From JACQGD01 sp045628725 (GTDB lineage Bacteria > Patescibacteriota > Saccharimonadia > Saccharimonadales > Saccharimonadaceae), in the NCBI GenBank assembly GCA_045628725.1, contig JAZQPT010000057.1, positions 1-56,686 of the forward strand: DNA of 56,686 bases, written 5' to 3'. Both the position numbers and the translations under genes were made by a program. Below are positions 41,970-49,963 of this stretch, in pieces; position 1 is the stretch's first letter; each line of letters opens with the position of its first letter. The notes beneath the pieces were generated by a model that ran no database searches, was not told where the DNA came from, and worked only from the letters and a program-made list of their open reading frames with translations.

Positions 41970-42977
41970 TCATGCAAACTTCCGTAAAAACGCTAGCTTA
42001 CCTGATTCGAAATGGCGCAAATCTTCGATGCCATATTTGAGCATAATTAATCGTTCAATGCCACCGCCCCATGCAAATCCGCGATACTGCGAACTGTCGA
42101 TTCCGGCAGCTTCTAGAACATTCGGATGAATCATACCGCAACCTAGCATCTCTAACCAATCACCCGGTTTACCGCCAAGTGCTTCAGGTTTTTCAATAGC
42201 AAATTCGAGGCCTGGCTCTACAAACGGAAAATAACCTGGTTGCGTTTTAATGAGTAGTTTTTGTCCATAATATTCTTCAAAGAATGCCCGTAATGTACCC
42301 AGCATCTGCCCTAGGTTTGCGTCGCGGGATACGAACACGCCTTCGCATTGATAAAAAGTATGTTCGTGTGTTGCATCAACGTCTTCGTTACGAAAAACAC
42401 GACCATAACTAATACTTGCAATATGACCGCCCGCTTCAAGTGTCTGCTTACCGGCTTTGAGTACGCGGTTTTGCATTGTGCTGGTATGTGCCGGCGGAAT
42501 AAATCCTTCTTCGGTACGGAATGTGTCGTATCCGTCTCGGGCTGGGTGGCCTTCGGGAAAGTTAAGTGCGCCGAACATATTCCAGTCATTATCAAGTTGA
42601 CGCGATTCGTGGGCGTCGAATCCCATGCGCGTAAAGATATCGATCACTCGATCGAGTTCTTTGGTGATCGGATGCTGCGATCCTTGCTCGGTCGAAAGGA
42701 GAGAGACAGGACCGGTATTTTCGGCCCATGGCGCCGTCACGTCAAGTGATTCTACGTTTGCGTCTTCGAGTGAATTTTCTCGTGCAGCAACAGCAGCCTC
42801 TAGTGCCTGCTTTAATTCATTAATCTGCTTGCCGTACGCGCCTCGTTCGGACGCTTCAAGTTTTGGTATCTCTGCATATAGCGCTCTAAATTCAGGCGCT
42901 TTTAAAATATCGCGAGGCTCGGTGCTTTGCTGAATACGGCCAATCAAATCGACACGTAGTGTTTCTATATCTGTCAT
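41970..42977 (-). CDS. pheS: Phenylalanyl-tRNA synthetase alpha subunit
   Basis: A 335-residue class II synthetase subunit that charges tRNA(Phe). An N-terminal coiled coil (about residues 1-70), motif 2 GRVFRNEDVDATHEHTFYQC, and motif 3 FAWGGGIERLIMLKYGI are visible. TATACT ends 8 bases before the ATG at 42977, so the pheS-flavoprotein-pheT operon starts leaderless. Confidence 0.96.
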   Translation of the reverse strand: MTDIETLRVDLIGRIQQSTEPRDILKAPEFRALYAEIPKLEASERGAYGKQINELKQALEAAVAARENSLEDANVESLDVTAPWAENTGPVSLLSTEQGSQHPITKELDRVIDIFTRMGFDAHESRQLDNDWNMFGALNFPEGHPARDGYDTFRTEEGFIPPAHTSTMQNRVLKAGKQTLEAGGHIASISYGRVFRNEDVDATHEHTFYQCEGVFVSRDANLGQMLGTLRAFFEEYYGQKLLIKTQPGYFPFVEPGLEFAIEKPEALGGKPGDWLEMLGCGMIHPNVLEAAGIDSSQYRGFAWGGGIERLIMLKYGIEDLRHFESGKLAFLRKFA

Positions 42978-42985
42978 TATCTACC

Positions 42986-42991
42986 AGTATA
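42986..42991 (-). promoter_or_regulatory. -10 element of leaderless pheS promoter
   Basis: TATACT on the minus strand, 8 bases before the pheS ATG. Confidence 0.55.
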
Positions 42992-43021
42992 CGGCACTTG
43001 CCCTATGTTGTCATTTAGTTT

Positions 43022-43267
43022 TTAGGCGCTGTTCATTAACCGAATCATAAAGTAAATCGATGCTATGACAACAGCCATGACAATCACTATCCATACCCAT
43101 GCTAAGCTCGTCGTCTGCTTGGTGTTTTCGATGTACGCAGAATCGTCAATTCCGTCTGGCCGCTCGGTATCGCCAAGCGCTTTTTTCTTAGCTTTTTCGT
43201 TTAGCTCTGCAGTAATGCGTTCCTGCAATCGAGTCCGTTCGCTATTTTGTTGTACAAATAATCCCAT
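43022..43267 (-). CDS. Small C-terminally anchored membrane protein
   Basis: An 81-residue protein starting MGLFVQQNSERTRLQ. The first 50 residues form a charged helix (RLQERITAELNEKAKKKA) and residues about 57-77 form a single membrane segment (LAWVWIVIVMAVVIASIYFM), so it is tail-anchored. Not recognised as a family. An upstream start at 43282 lies before the promoter; TATAAT ends 6 bases before the ATG at 43267, which fixes the start. Confidence 0.65.
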   Translation of the reverse strand: MGLFVQQNSERTRLQERITAELNEKAKKKALGDTERPDGIDDSAYIENTKQTTSLAWVWIVIVMAVVIASIYFMIRLMNSA

Positions 43268-43273
43268 GCATCT

Positions 43274-43279
43274 ATTATA
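43274..43279 (-). promoter_or_regulatory. -10 element of leaderless promoter for the tail-anchored protein
   Basis: TATAAT on the minus strand, ending 6 bases before the ATG at 43267. Confidence 0.6.
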
Positions 43280-43310
43280 CACCCTCCTTGTTGACTAGTA
43301 AGCGTTATGA

Positions 43311-43316
43311 TACAAT
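43311..43316 (+). promoter_or_regulatory. -10 element of the aquaporin-like gene
   Basis: TGATACAAT (hexamer 43311-43316), with TTGTTG 17 bases upstream. Here, unlike many neighbours, a leader of about 30 bases with AAGGAGG follows, as expected for a highly translated gene. Confidence 0.55.
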
Positions 43317-43350
43317 ACCACCATAAATCTCATTAAGGAGGATATTTTAT

Positions 43351-44235
43351 ATGGCTACCAAAAAAGCCGGCTCTACTACAAAGACGAAGACCACAACCAC
43401 CAAGGTTAGGGCATCTTCTACAGCCAAGCCATCAACAACAAAAGTAACGACAGTCAAGGCGACAAGTGCGCCTGCGACAACTGTAGCTACATCCTCAACC
43501 GCAACTGCTGCACCACGTGCACGTTTTGGAAATAGGACTTTTATCGCTAGCGCGCTTATTGGTGAATTTATCGGTACGTTCCTACTTACTGTTGCATTCA
43601 TCGGTACAAAAGGTGATCCACTCTACCTTGGCTTTGCCCTCGCTGGTATCGTCCTTATGGTGGGTACACTTTCAGGTGCACATGTTAACCCAGCAGTCAC
43701 TGTTGGTGCATGGGTAACACGTAAAATCAGTAGCGTTCGCGCACTTGGCTACATTGTTGCTCAGGTACTTGGTGCGACACTCGCATTTGCTGCCTTGAAC
43801 ATGTTCCTTTCATCAGTTCCACAAGCTGACCCACAGTCTGCAGCAATGATGCAACAACAAACACCAACTCTATTCAAGATTGCTGAAATCACTGGCCAAA
43901 ACGAATGGACCGTCTTCTTCATCGAATTGATTGCAGCTGCGATCTTTACATTCGCTGTTGCGGGTGCTCGTCTTATCCCAGCCGGTGACCGCGTTGCTAA
44001 GGCACTTACAATCGGCCTTGGACTTCTTATTGCCGGTGTATTCGCGACAATCGCTGCAGGTTACGTACAGGCAAACTCTGTATTCAACCCAGCCGTTGCG
44101 CTTGCAGTACAGGCAATCGATTGGTCAAAGATCAGTATCATGGCTATCGCTGCATACCTAATCGCTCCACTACTTGGTGGCGTTATCGGATTTGCACTAC
44201 GTGATCTTCTAACAGACACTGAGAAGAAAGCATAG
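43351..44235 (+). CDS. Aquaporin/glycerol-facilitator family channel with Thr/Lys-rich N-terminal extension
   Basis: A 294-residue MIP-family channel for water or small solutes. Both pore motifs are present: GAHVNPAVT (about residue 112) and FNPAVALA (about residue 244), and EFIGTFLLTVAF is the usual first helix. Before the channel lies an extension of about 58 residues made mainly of Thr, Lys, Ala and Ser (TKTKTTTTKV, TAKPSTTKVTTVKATSAP), unusual for the family. Codon use is strongly biased and the AAGGAGG site is excellent, suggesting high expression. A strong terminator follows. Confidence 0.9.
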   Translation: MATKKAGSTTKTKTTTTKVRASSTAKPSTTKVTTVKATSAPATTVATSSTATAAPRARFGNRTFIASALIGEFIGTFLLTVAFIGTKGDPLYLGFALAGIVLMVGTLSGAHVNPAVTVGAWVTRKISSVRALGYIVAQVLGATLAFAALNMFLSSVPQADPQSAAMMQQQTPTLFKIAEITGQNEWTVFFIELIAAAIFTFAVAGARLIPAGDRVAKALTIGLGLLIAGVFATIAAGYVQANSVFNPAVALAVQAIDWSKISIMAIAAYLIAPLLGGVIGFALRDLLTDTEKKA

Positions 44236-44251
44236 TAGAAATACTACAATA

Positions 44252-44282
44252 AAAATACGCCTCATTATGGGGCGTATTTTTA
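44252..44282 (+). terminator. Terminator of the aquaporin-like gene
   Basis: Perfect 10-bp stem AAAATACGCC (44252-44261) / GGCGTATTTT (44271-44280) with a 9-base loop and T-rich tail. Confidence 0.85.
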
Positions 44283-44364
44283 TTGCTAGCAATTCGCCTG
44301 TCGCTATGCTATTATCATTAGCTGCGTCATTGTCGCAGGGTAAATTTAAACTCAAGGAGTTATC

Positions 44365-45156
44365 ATGCCGCTATCATCAGCAGACGTCAAACGATCATTC
44401 CAGTTAATCGTCGATACATTCAAAGAAATGCGCCCAGAACTAATGCGACACTATGGCAACATAGAGCATATCGCAAAAAAAGACAATTCACCTGTTACCG
44501 AACTCGACATCAAAATTGAAACACTAGTAAAAGAGCGTTTATCTAAACAGTTCCCTCACATCGGCTTTCGAGGCGAGGAAACAGACGCCACGCCTGGCAC
44601 GTCGGGCGCAGTCTGGATAGTTGACCCTATCGACGGTACGTCTAGCTTTATTCACGGCCTACCCTACTGTACAAATATGGCAGGACTCGTCGTTGACGGC
44701 GTTACCGTTGCCAGCATTATCTACCAGTTTCCGACCGATGAACTCTTTACTGCGTTTAAAGGCGAGGGCGCCTACAGGAACGACGAAAAGATAACGATAA
44801 AAAACACAGAGCTGAATAACAGTCTGGTATTCGCCGGATCGTTTGTGTACAAAAATCTTTATACCGTCTTTGCCCCATTCAACATAGGATTATTTGCTCC
44901 GCTTGGTGCGTCGGGGTATGAGTTTACACGTTTAGCACAGGGCAGTATCCAAGGCGTCACTAAACTGCGCTGCGGCTCGCAGATTCACGACGACGTCCCC
45001 GGCGTATTACTTGCCCAGGAGGCGGGTGCTGAAGTTGTTTCGTTCGAGTCAGGAACATATACCTATGAAACGCTTAATTTTATTATAGGGACGCCAAATA
45101 TTGCTCAAGTAGTCCAGAATAACCGCGACGAGATACATCGTATAATTGCGACGTAA
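44365..45156 (+). CDS. Inositol monophosphatase-family phosphatase
   Basis: A 263-residue magnesium-dependent sugar/nucleotide phosphatase (SuhB/CysQ superfamily). Metal-binding motifs: the GEE loop (FRGEETDA, about residues 72-79) and DPIDGTSSFIHG (about 90-101). The C-terminal motif is DDVPGVLLAQEAGAEV, where WDxAAG is usual, so the family is clear but the substrate is not. Ribosome binding site AAGGAG. The leader holds a small hairpin (CTGCG/CGCAG) after a TGCTATTAT -10 element. Confidence 0.87.
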   Translation: MPLSSADVKRSFQLIVDTFKEMRPELMRHYGNIEHIAKKDNSPVTELDIKIETLVKERLSKQFPHIGFRGEETDATPGTSGAVWIVDPIDGTSSFIHGLPYCTNMAGLVVDGVTVASIIYQFPTDELFTAFKGEGAYRNDEKITIKNTELNNSLVFAGSFVYKNLYTVFAPFNIGLFAPLGASGYEFTRLAQGSIQGVTKLRCGSQIHDDVPGVLLAQEAGAEVVSFESGTYTYETLNFIIGTPNIAQVVQNNRDEIHRIIAT

Positions 45157-45186
45157 TCAATCATTCTCCGCCTATATCGACTTTGT

Positions 45187-45192
45187 TACAAT
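45187..45192 (+). promoter_or_regulatory. Relic leaderless -10 element of the NUDIX pseudogene
   Basis: TACAAT ends 6 bases before codon ATA at 45199, exactly the spacing used by live leaderless genes here; ATA probably replaces the former ATG. Confidence 0.5.
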
Positions 45193-45198
45193 AAGACT

Positions 45199-45388
45199 AT
45201 AACAGACAGGCTCAAGCCACACGCCGCTATACTTGTTATACTAATGAACGGCGAAAAAGTACTTTTACCGCGTCGAAGTAATACAGGGTTGGGCCGATGG
45301 CACGTATACCTTACCGCCTGGCCATATATAGGAAAACGAATTTGCAGCAATAGCTGCAGCTCGCGAATTTATTTCTTTTTTACTGTAA
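45199..45388 (+). pseudogene. Decayed NUDIX hydrolase (MutT-like)
   Basis: Translation from the ATA at 45199 gives ITDRLKPHAAILVILM, NGEKVLLPRRSNTG, the typical start of MutT-like NUDIX proteins. At about 45285-45290 an extra T shifts the frame; in the shifted frame it continues WADGTYTLPPGHI, then a TAG where a Glu codon is expected, then ENEFAAIAAAREF, a partial Nudix box, and a stop at 45386-45388. The second half of the box and the rest of the gene are missing. So there are at least four lesions: start codon, frameshift, nonsense and C-terminal loss. The stretch between 45157 and 45414 holds nothing else that I can see. Confidence 0.8.
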
Positions 45389-45414
45389 GAAAGTAGTCAG
45401 GAGTCGATTTAAAT

Positions 45415-46488
45415 CTATTCGCCTTGCTGCGGTTTGTCGATCAGTAGCGGTTCAATACTTGGTTCTTTATCGGCAATCTTGACAATATCTTTATCAATCT
45501 TTTTTAATTCTTTATGAGCCGTATTGTAGTGGTTCACCGTCGTCCCTAAACTATTGCCTAACTTCTGCATAAACCCATCGTATGCTGCGATATGTCGCCC
45601 TAACTGCCCAACACGCACCTGAATATCTTTAGCCTGCTGTTCAATCTGTAGGCTTCGCAGTCCTTGCAGTACCGTCTGCAGATAAGCCATAAAACTCGTT
45701 GGACTGACAATAATAACGTGCTTATCGCGAAACGCGTATTCTATCAAATCACGCGCACTTGATCCAGTACCGACATCTCCAATTAACAGATCGTAGTATA
45801 GCGATTCACTAGGAATAAACATAAAGGCAAATTCCATCGTGTTCTCGCTAGGCCGAATATATTTACTTGTTTCGTCAATACGGCCTTTTAGATCTTTGCG
45901 GACTTCCGCTAACAATTGGGCGCGCCGCGTCTTATCCGTCTCGTTCACCATTCGGTTATAATTCTCTAGACTAAATTTACTGTCGATCGCCAAGAATTGA
46001 TCGCCTTCTAGAAATACAACAGCGTCCACAATTTCACCATCTTTAAATTTATATTGCATCTGATATTGCTTTGGCGAAAGTATGTTATCAAGTACCGATT
46101 CGAGATAATATTCACCGAATACCCCGCGCTGCTTTGGGTTTTGTAAAACATTTTGTAGCGTTTTTAGTTCGTCGGCGACATCAACAACACGTCGATTTGT
46201 TTCGTCCAGTTTTGCTAAACGCTGAGTAACGTCACTCACTAGCTTTGCGCTTTCGCTGAGCTGCTTTTGCATTGATGTTTGCACGGCGGTGTTGCTCCGC
46301 TCTAATTTATCGCCGACATTTTGCTGCATCGAAGCGATTGTCCGCGTCAGTTCTGTCATGTCCGATTTCAGTAGATCTACGGACCCGGAATTTTTAAGCT
46401 CACGCAGTCGGCTATTAAGCATCATAACGACAATACTAAATCCGGCAATAACGACCACTAATACAACAATAAGAATAAGCTGTTCCAT
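45415..46488 (-). CDS. rmuC: RmuC-family DNA recombination protein
   Basis: A 357-residue protein with an N-terminal membrane anchor (about residues 3-24), a long coiled coil (about 25-110) and the RmuC nuclease-like domain. This domain includes RGVFGEYYLESVLDNIL, DAVVFLEGDQFLAIDSKF and FMFIPSESLYYDLL. RmuC limits inversions and recombination at repeats. TATACT ends 7 bases before the ATG, giving a leaderless start. Confidence 0.9.
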   Translation of the reverse strand: MEQLILIVVLVVVIAGFSIVVMMLNSRLRELKNSGSVDLLKSDMTELTRTIASMQQNVGDKLERSNTAVQTSMQKQLSESAKLVSDVTQRLAKLDETNRRVVDVADELKTLQNVLQNPKQRGVFGEYYLESVLDNILSPKQYQMQYKFKDGEIVDAVVFLEGDQFLAIDSKFSLENYNRMVNETDKTRRAQLLAEVRKDLKGRIDETSKYIRPSENTMEFAFMFIPSESLYYDLLIGDVGTGSSARDLIEYAFRDKHVIIVSPTSFMAYLQTVLQGLRSLQIEQQAKDIQVRVGQLGRHIAAYDGFMQKLGNSLGTTVNHYNTAHKELKKIDKDIVKIADKEPSIEPLLIDKPQQGE

Positions 46489-46495
46489 ACGTTAC

Positions 46496-46501
46496 AGTAT
46501 A
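46496..46501 (-). promoter_or_regulatory. -10 element of leaderless rmuC promoter
   Basis: TGCTATACT on the minus strand, 7 bases before the ATG at 46488; it abuts the end of the upstream gene. Confidence 0.55.
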
Positions 46502-46507
46502 GCAGCC

Positions 46508-46993
46508 CTAGATAAGTACAGGAAGAAGTCGCGCAAGCAACACGACAACAAGAACAAGGATGATCGCGATCAGGAAGAATCGTGGACGGACAAGCCACGT
46601 AAAGGCCGTGTAGCTAACCGCAGCTAGCGCAACCGTCCAAGCCATCGCTTCGTACCACTGCATACCCAGCGTGTATCCAAATAGCCCCCATAAAACAATC
46701 GTAGCCGCGATAACAACGAGCAGTGGTCGATAGACCCCAAGTCGTACTAAACCAAGCAATCCGCCGATTGCTATAAAGACAAGCGCTACATTACCAGAAA
46801 CGATTGTAGAAGCATCACATACGCTACCTAGGTCGCCGCACAGAAACGCGCTCATAACAAAACGATCAATCAGCAATGTCAGCAGCCAAGCTACTGCGCC
46901 GAGAATAACGCCAAGTAAAAAGACCTGGACCATAGTGTTTGGTCGGACATCGATAAGTTGTGATCCTGTCGTAGGTTGAGGTGATTGTTCCAT
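46508..46993 (-). CDS. Hypothetical polytopic membrane protein
   Basis: A membrane protein of about 161 residues with four to five hydrophobic segments (for example VQVFLLGVILGAVAWLLTLL and NVALVFIAIGGLLGLVRLGV) and two Cys in an outside loop (FLCGDLGSVCDAS) that could form a disulphide. Not recognised. Starts at 46993 or 46996 (two adjacent ATGs); the GGAG ribosome site lies 6 bases before 46993. The frame's TTG at 47005 is part of that site. Confidence 0.6.
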   Translation of the reverse strand: MEQSPQPTTGSQLIDVRPNTMVQVFLLGVILGAVAWLLTLLIDRFVMSAFLCGDLGSVCDASTIVSGNVALVFIAIGGLLGLVRLGVYRPLLVVIAATIVLWGLFGYTLGMQWYEAMAWTVALAAVSYTAFTWLVRPRFFLIAIILVLVVVLLARLLPVLI

Positions 46994-47046
46994 CATGTTC
47001 TCCAATTTTCACTATTGTACACTATAGTTGCATATCCTGCAAATAT

Positions 47047-47550
47047 TTACCGCTTTTTAGAAGGCTGTGCATCGTGCGTTTCTACAGAAGGGCGTGCCGT
47101 CAAATACCACCCGGCACCCAATGCAGCGACGGCAACACCACCGATAACATCAAGTGGCGTATGAACGAGTGCCAACACACGGCCCAAACATACAAGGAAT
47201 GTCAGAACCGCCAATACAATCGCAATCTTCTTTGACCGCGTCTCAAACCAGACAGCAAATGTAATGGCCGCTACAAACAACGCATGATCTGATGGAAATC
47301 CGGGATTATTTAAATACGACGCACCGGCGGTAGCACCCATAATCTCGAAAGGACGTTCGACGGCGGGTTGATATATAGAACCAAGCAGTTTTGCAACCAA
47401 ATAGGCAGTCAGCCCCGCTAGCAATATCCGGCAGTATGCTTCATATTTTTTGTTCATCGGGATCTTGAAAAGCAGTGCATATGCGCCAATAAGTACGATC
47501 GGCACCACGGCTCCATCGGCAATTATTCGGACAATAGTATCATATAGCAT
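47047..47550 (-). CDS. PAP2-family membrane phosphatase, BcrC/undecaprenyl-diphosphatase type
   Basis: A 167-residue membrane phosphatase with the three PAP2 motifs: the KLLGSIYQPAVERPF segment (K-x-RP), GFPSDHALF (PSGH-like, with Asp replacing Gly) and LVHTPLDVIGG (catalytic His). The small size fits BcrC-type undecaprenyl-diphosphatases that recycle the carrier lipid of peptidoglycan synthesis; lipid phosphates are an alternative. A TATACT lies 10 bases before the ATG, so the mRNA is nearly leaderless. Confidence 0.82.
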   Translation of the reverse strand: MLYDTIVRIIADGAVVPIVLIGAYALLFKIPMNKKYEAYCRILLAGLTAYLVAKLLGSIYQPAVERPFEIMGATAGASYLNNPGFPSDHALFVAAITFAVWFETRSKKIAIVLAVLTFLVCLGRVLALVHTPLDVIGGVAVAALGAGWYLTARPSVETHDAQPSKKR

Positions 47551-47620
47551 AATTACTATCAGTATACTGCACGAATATGCAAAACACTAGGCCACACCAC
47601 CTTCGTAAACGCTGTCAGTG

Positions 47621-48001
47621 CTAATTTATAGCAAGCCAGCGCCTAAGCACAGATTCAAAATCACTTCGTTTCGCCAAGATATCATCTATCCCATTAAACG
47701 ATATCGTACCTCTAATATCCGAATTCCACTGCACTAGCCCTGTTGGATCTGCCATAACAGGCTGCGCGTTGCTATCTTCAGGCCGCGTTGCTCCCATATG
47801 AATCAGCACTTTTACGTCATCGCCGTGCAGGTTGAATGTCACGCGGTCTTCGTTGTTATAGACATAACTCGGTGCATTCCATTTAATTCGTTCCGTCACA
47901 GGTCCTGCAGCCAGAATACTTTTACGCAACATGACAACCTGCTTGTGTTTACTATCGCTCAAATCATTCATAAATTCAGCAATAGTTGTGTATTTTTTCA
48001 T
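47621..48001 (-). CDS. DUF1801-family protein
   Basis: A 126-residue soluble protein of the DUF1801/YdhG-like fold. EFMNDLSDSKHKQVVMLRKSI, ERIKWNAPSYVYNNEDRVTF and KVLIHMGATRPED are typical of the family, which has a SufE/YdhG-like or SRPBCC-neighbour role but no firm reaction. It is monocistronic, with TACTAT 6 bases before the ATG. Confidence 0.75.
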   Translation of the reverse strand: MKKYTTIAEFMNDLSDSKHKQVVMLRKSILAAGPVTERIKWNAPSYVYNNEDRVTFNLHGDDVKVLIHMGATRPEDSNAQPVMADPTGLVQWNSDIRGTISFNGIDDILAKRSDFESVLRRWLAIN

Positions 48002-48067
48002 AGTACTATAGTAGCGAGCGTAGCCGGTTATGTCTATCTTTTTACAGATTATCGTAATATTTGCAAG

Positions 48068-48553
48068 TTATTCAACTCGCCGCGCAAATATTTCTTCTGT
48101 CTCGCGCATGAATATCTCGGCCGTTTTTGGACCAACTCCATACAACGTTTGCAGCCGCTTAGAAAACTCATCTTCGTCCATACTACTCTCTGCCATCAGC
48201 ACTAATGAACCCTCATAGTCACGAATCAGTTGCTCCATGCATGTTTGCAGTGCACGCGCAGTCACTTCGTCGTAACGCGTATACTTTCCTTCGTCCAGCA
48301 GACGTACGAGCGTACGACGCGACATATCTGCAATCGCCCACGGAGTGTCAACTTTACGTGCGATGAATAATTTCCAGGTATTCGCCGCAACCGATGATTG
48401 TATAGGTTTTCCAAAAAGATACGAAAGTAAAAACCACCGGAACATATCGTCGTCACCGCTCATTACGTCCAGATCAAAATCAGCCGCATGATGAATAGGC
48501 TTTACTTTTTTTTGACGCTTTGCTTTCGTGACGGGTGTTTTGTCTGCATCCAT
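48068..48553 (-). CDS. Helix-hairpin-helix DNA-glycosylase-like protein
   Basis: A 161-residue protein related to the HhH-GPD DNA repair fold. The HhH motif is YGVGPKTAEIFMRE (about residues 138-151), preceded by an all-helical region. It stops about ten residues after the HhH, so the catalytic Asp region of EndoIII and any iron-sulphur loop are absent. It may bind DNA without glycosylase activity, or be part of a longer family not known to me. A basic N-terminus (KAKRQKKVKP) fits nucleic acid binding. TATAAT 8 bases before ATG. Confidence 0.65.
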   Translation of the reverse strand: MDADKTPVTKAKRQKKVKPIHHAADFDLDVMSGDDDMFRWFLLSYLFGKPIQSSVAANTWKLFIARKVDTPWAIADMSRRTLVRLLDEGKYTRYDEVTARALQTCMEQLIRDYEGSLVLMAESSMDEDEFSKRLQTLYGVGPKTAEIFMRETEEIFARRVE

Positions 48554-48561
48554 TGCTACTT

Positions 48562-48567
48562 ATTATA
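48562..48567 (-). promoter_or_regulatory. -10 element of leaderless promoter for the HhH gene
   Basis: TATAAT on the minus strand, 8 bases before the ATG at 48553. Confidence 0.55.
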
Positions 48568-48594
48568 TCAAATCACTCAGGCCTCGTCGCCTGA

Positions 48595-49233
48595 CTACAT
48601 TCTATATACGTCAATAACAATTGCAGCAATTATTGTGATCGCTGACATGGTCGCCACAGGAACATATTTCGCCGTGCCGTCATTTAATGAGGTCAGCGCC
48701 CGTAGTAATAGCAGCGCATATAGCTGACTAAAAATATACGTTCCTGTTAATAGTATCCAATCGGGTGTATCAGATAACCGCAGCCCCAGGCTGAGGCTCA
48801 TTGCAGGTAATATGAAGAATAGGTACCCGGCAATAAATACAAAGAGTGAAACATAGTAGGTGCTCAGTATTCTACCAAGCAACCACAGTGAAAGCAGCCA
48901 CGGAGCGAGCGCTGGTATCGTTAGCAAAATAATTGTCAGCCTATTTTGCATCGCTTCGCCGACATCGTCCGCACCGTTGAGCGTAAAGATTGTCGCAATG
49001 GATACGTAACTTATTATATAGGGTACTGCAACAAGAAGGTTGATAAGCCACGAGCTTTTCATAACATCGGCTTGATTAATGTCCGGCGCATCAGGCTGCA
49101 CTGCCAGTTTGTCGGCGACAGGCATATAGTTCTTTTTTAGTGGTTCACCGTACGAATGCGACAGCTCTGTTCTATCCGGTAATTGTTCGGGTGATTGAAA
49201 CAAAGGATCAAGCGGTTGAATATTCTTTGGCAT
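48595..49233 (-). CDS. Hypothetical polytopic membrane protein
   Basis: A 212-residue protein starting MPKNIQPLDPLFQSPEQLPD. The first 60 residues are soluble and polar; the rest has five hydrophobic segments (for example LINLLVAVPYIISYVSIATIF and IILLTIPALAPWLLSLWLLG). Not recognised. The frame extends to a TTG at 49245 that lies in the promoter region (TATTAT and TATGAT upstream), so the ATG at 49233 is chosen. Confidence 0.6.
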   Translation of the reverse strand: MPKNIQPLDPLFQSPEQLPDRTELSHSYGEPLKKNYMPVADKLAVQPDAPDINQADVMKSSWLINLLVAVPYIISYVSIATIFTLNGADDVGEAMQNRLTIILLTIPALAPWLLSLWLLGRILSTYYVSLFVFIAGYLFFILPAMSLSLGLRLSDTPDWILLTGTYIFSQLYALLLLRALTSLNDGTAKYVPVATMSAITIIAAIVIDVYRM

Positions 49234-49273
49234 ACTATAATACAATCATACCGCATATGCTTCTATTCACTGG

Positions 49274-49963
49274 TTAGTTTTTTAGACGAGCTTGAGCCAC
49301 CTGCATTCCGTGATCTGTCTGGTCAAATGCTTCGGCGTGATGTCGCACCATTTCGGCAGTCACATGCGCACCAAACAGTGCACTACCTGGTTGCAATTTT
49401 ATACCGTCAGCTAACCGACCGATATTCACAGCATCAAATCCGAGTCGGTCAACGATGCTCTCCACAACAGAGACATCACCAGCACTATCGCCCGCTATCG
49501 CAATCGCTTTTCGATCAGCCGCGCCATTGGGCCGTGTTTCGTCATAGAGATCATGATACCCGATATGATTAAATGCCTTTATAACTCGTGATCGCGGGAT
49601 ATGCTGCTGCACTAACTCGCTTGACGAGGTTCGCAGATCATTTAAATCCGACCGTTCCCCGTCGACTTCCCACCAATAGTTCATCGCATCTATCACGATT
49701 TTTCCTGCCAGTGCATCAGATGGAACTTCTTTGTACCTACCGAGCGGAAACGCAAGTATAACGATATCCGCATTATTTGCCGCCTGATTACTGTCGGTAG
49801 CAAACGCGCCGGGTACTAATGCCGCAACGCTGAGACGTATTTTCTGCGCATCTCCCGATCCTGCAATGTATACCGTGTAGCCAGCTTTAACCGCCAACTG
49901 AGCCAGAACAATCCCAAGCTTGCCAGCACCAAGAATACCGATTGATTGAACGTCGTTATTCAT
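49274..49963 (-). CDS. F420/NADP oxidoreductase-like NAD(P)-binding protein
   Basis: A 229-residue Rossmann protein. IGILGAGKLGIVLAQLAVKAGY (dinucleotide motif) at residues 8-29, DIVILAFPLGRYKEV and KIVIDAMNYWW match the NADPH-dependent F420 reductase/ProC-like group, whose substrate here is unknown. There is no sign of F420 biosynthesis in this window. Its ATG immediately follows the stop of the LLM gene, so they are cotranscribed and likely act together. Confidence 0.72.
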   Translation of the reverse strand: MNNDVQSIGILGAGKLGIVLAQLAVKAGYTVYIAGSGDAQKIRLSVAALVPGAFATDSNQAANNADIVILAFPLGRYKEVPSDALAGKIVIDAMNYWWEVDGERSDLNDLRTSSSELVQQHIPRSRVIKAFNHIGYHDLYDETRPNGAADRKAIAIAGDSAGDVSVVESIVDRLGFDAVNIGRLADGIKLQPGSALFGAHVTAEMVRHHAEAFDQTDHGMQVAQARLKN

